DNA from: Clostridium sp. 1001275B_160808_H3
Lineage (GTDB): Bacteria > Bacillota > Clostridia > Clostridiales > Clostridiaceae
Reading direction: 5' to 3'
NCBI RefSeq assembly: GCF_015550425.1
Contig: NZ_JADNAT010000033.1
Coordinates: 1-30,920, forward strand
DNA length: 30,920 nucleotides
Below, one piece after another: positions 30,806 through 30,920 of this stretch. A model generated the notes under the pieces. It searched no databases, was not told the origin of the DNA, and saw nothing but the letters and a program-made list of their open reading frames with translations. Both the position numbers and the translations under genes were made by a program. The first letter of the stretch is position 1. Each line of letters begins with the position of its first letter.

Positions 30806-30920
30806 AAAGTTAATCTCTTATTTTTACAAAGGGGGTCGCGTTTTAAACTGATACCTATGTCAAGGACATTATAAAAAAAGGGTTATGCACAAAGAAGATG
30901 ATTTCTGTATTGAACAGGGG
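30806..30920. other. Right window edge, unidentified
   Basis: A less AT-rich patch (GGGGGTCGCG near 30832-30841) interrupts the usual composition. It may be the border of a mobile element continuing outside the window; no terminal repeat or frame can be confirmed. Confidence 0.2.

Noticed and set aside
1..30920. CRISPR arrays, tRNA, rRNA, T-box leaders
   Set aside because: No regularly spaced direct repeats, no cloverleaf or conserved rRNA segments, and no T-box motif were seen on either strand.
30806..30920. Terminal sequence of an insertion element
   Set aside because: Composition changes locally, but no inverted repeat partner or transposase frame is inside the window to support it.

Overview
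The window looks like an accessory chromosomal region of a very AT-rich Firmicute, most likely Clostridium sensu stricto. The evidence is strong AT bias in coding and non-coding DNA, purine-rich ribosome sites, TTG/GTG starts, short hairpins with T-runs between almost every gene, and typical clostridial families (VanY/VanRS-like, Bcr- and Bce-type transporters, DUF1062, clostridial radical SAM peptide maturase). No rRNA, tRNA or CRISPR array is visible.

Layout. 1-2400: a DUF4177 protein and a stand-alone SIR2-like protein that may act in phage defence. 2588-5059: a membrane-anchored VanY-type D,D-carboxypeptidase with a VanR/VanS-like two-component pair but no ligase genes. 5234-6831: a self-contained unit of carbohydrate esterase and PadR regulator, read from a promoter with twin identical palindromes. 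7022-11396: single genes (zinc-ribbon DUF1062 protein, AraC/GyrI-like regulator, methyltransferase, DUF6132 membrane protein, SDR dehydrogenase) separated by intergenic repeats and gene remnants. 12443-19261: response regulator, Bcr-type ABC transporter, MacB/Bce-type ABC transporter, histidine kinase, an arrangement typical of peptide-antibiotic sensing and immunity. 19429-22884: a compact RiPP locus with a 41-residue Cys-containing precursor, an RRE/radical SAM/SPASM maturase and an ABC exporter without a peptidase domain. 23066-24497: acyl-ACP thioesterase and nucleoside deoxyribosyltransferase. 24599-25273: transposase remnant, then a promoter-driven leader ending in a terminator just before an MBL-fold hydrolase. 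26122-29347: lipid-methyltransferase-like protein, third two-component pair, tiny membrane protein and VTT/DedA-type protein. 29473-30204 (minus): GNAT acetyltransferase behind a 15-codon leader peptide and an attenuator. 30290-30805: broken GH2 glycosidase.

The strongest candidate for an undescribed system is the RiPP locus together with the adjacent transporter/two-component module: the peptide would be modified by the radical SAM enzyme, exported by the ABC protein, and sensed or resisted by the upstream transporters. The second is the leader-peptide attenuator in front of the GNAT gene. Three OmpR-type two-component systems within 25 kb, all beside envelope or transport genes, suggest a region devoted to envelope stress and antimicrobial peptide response.
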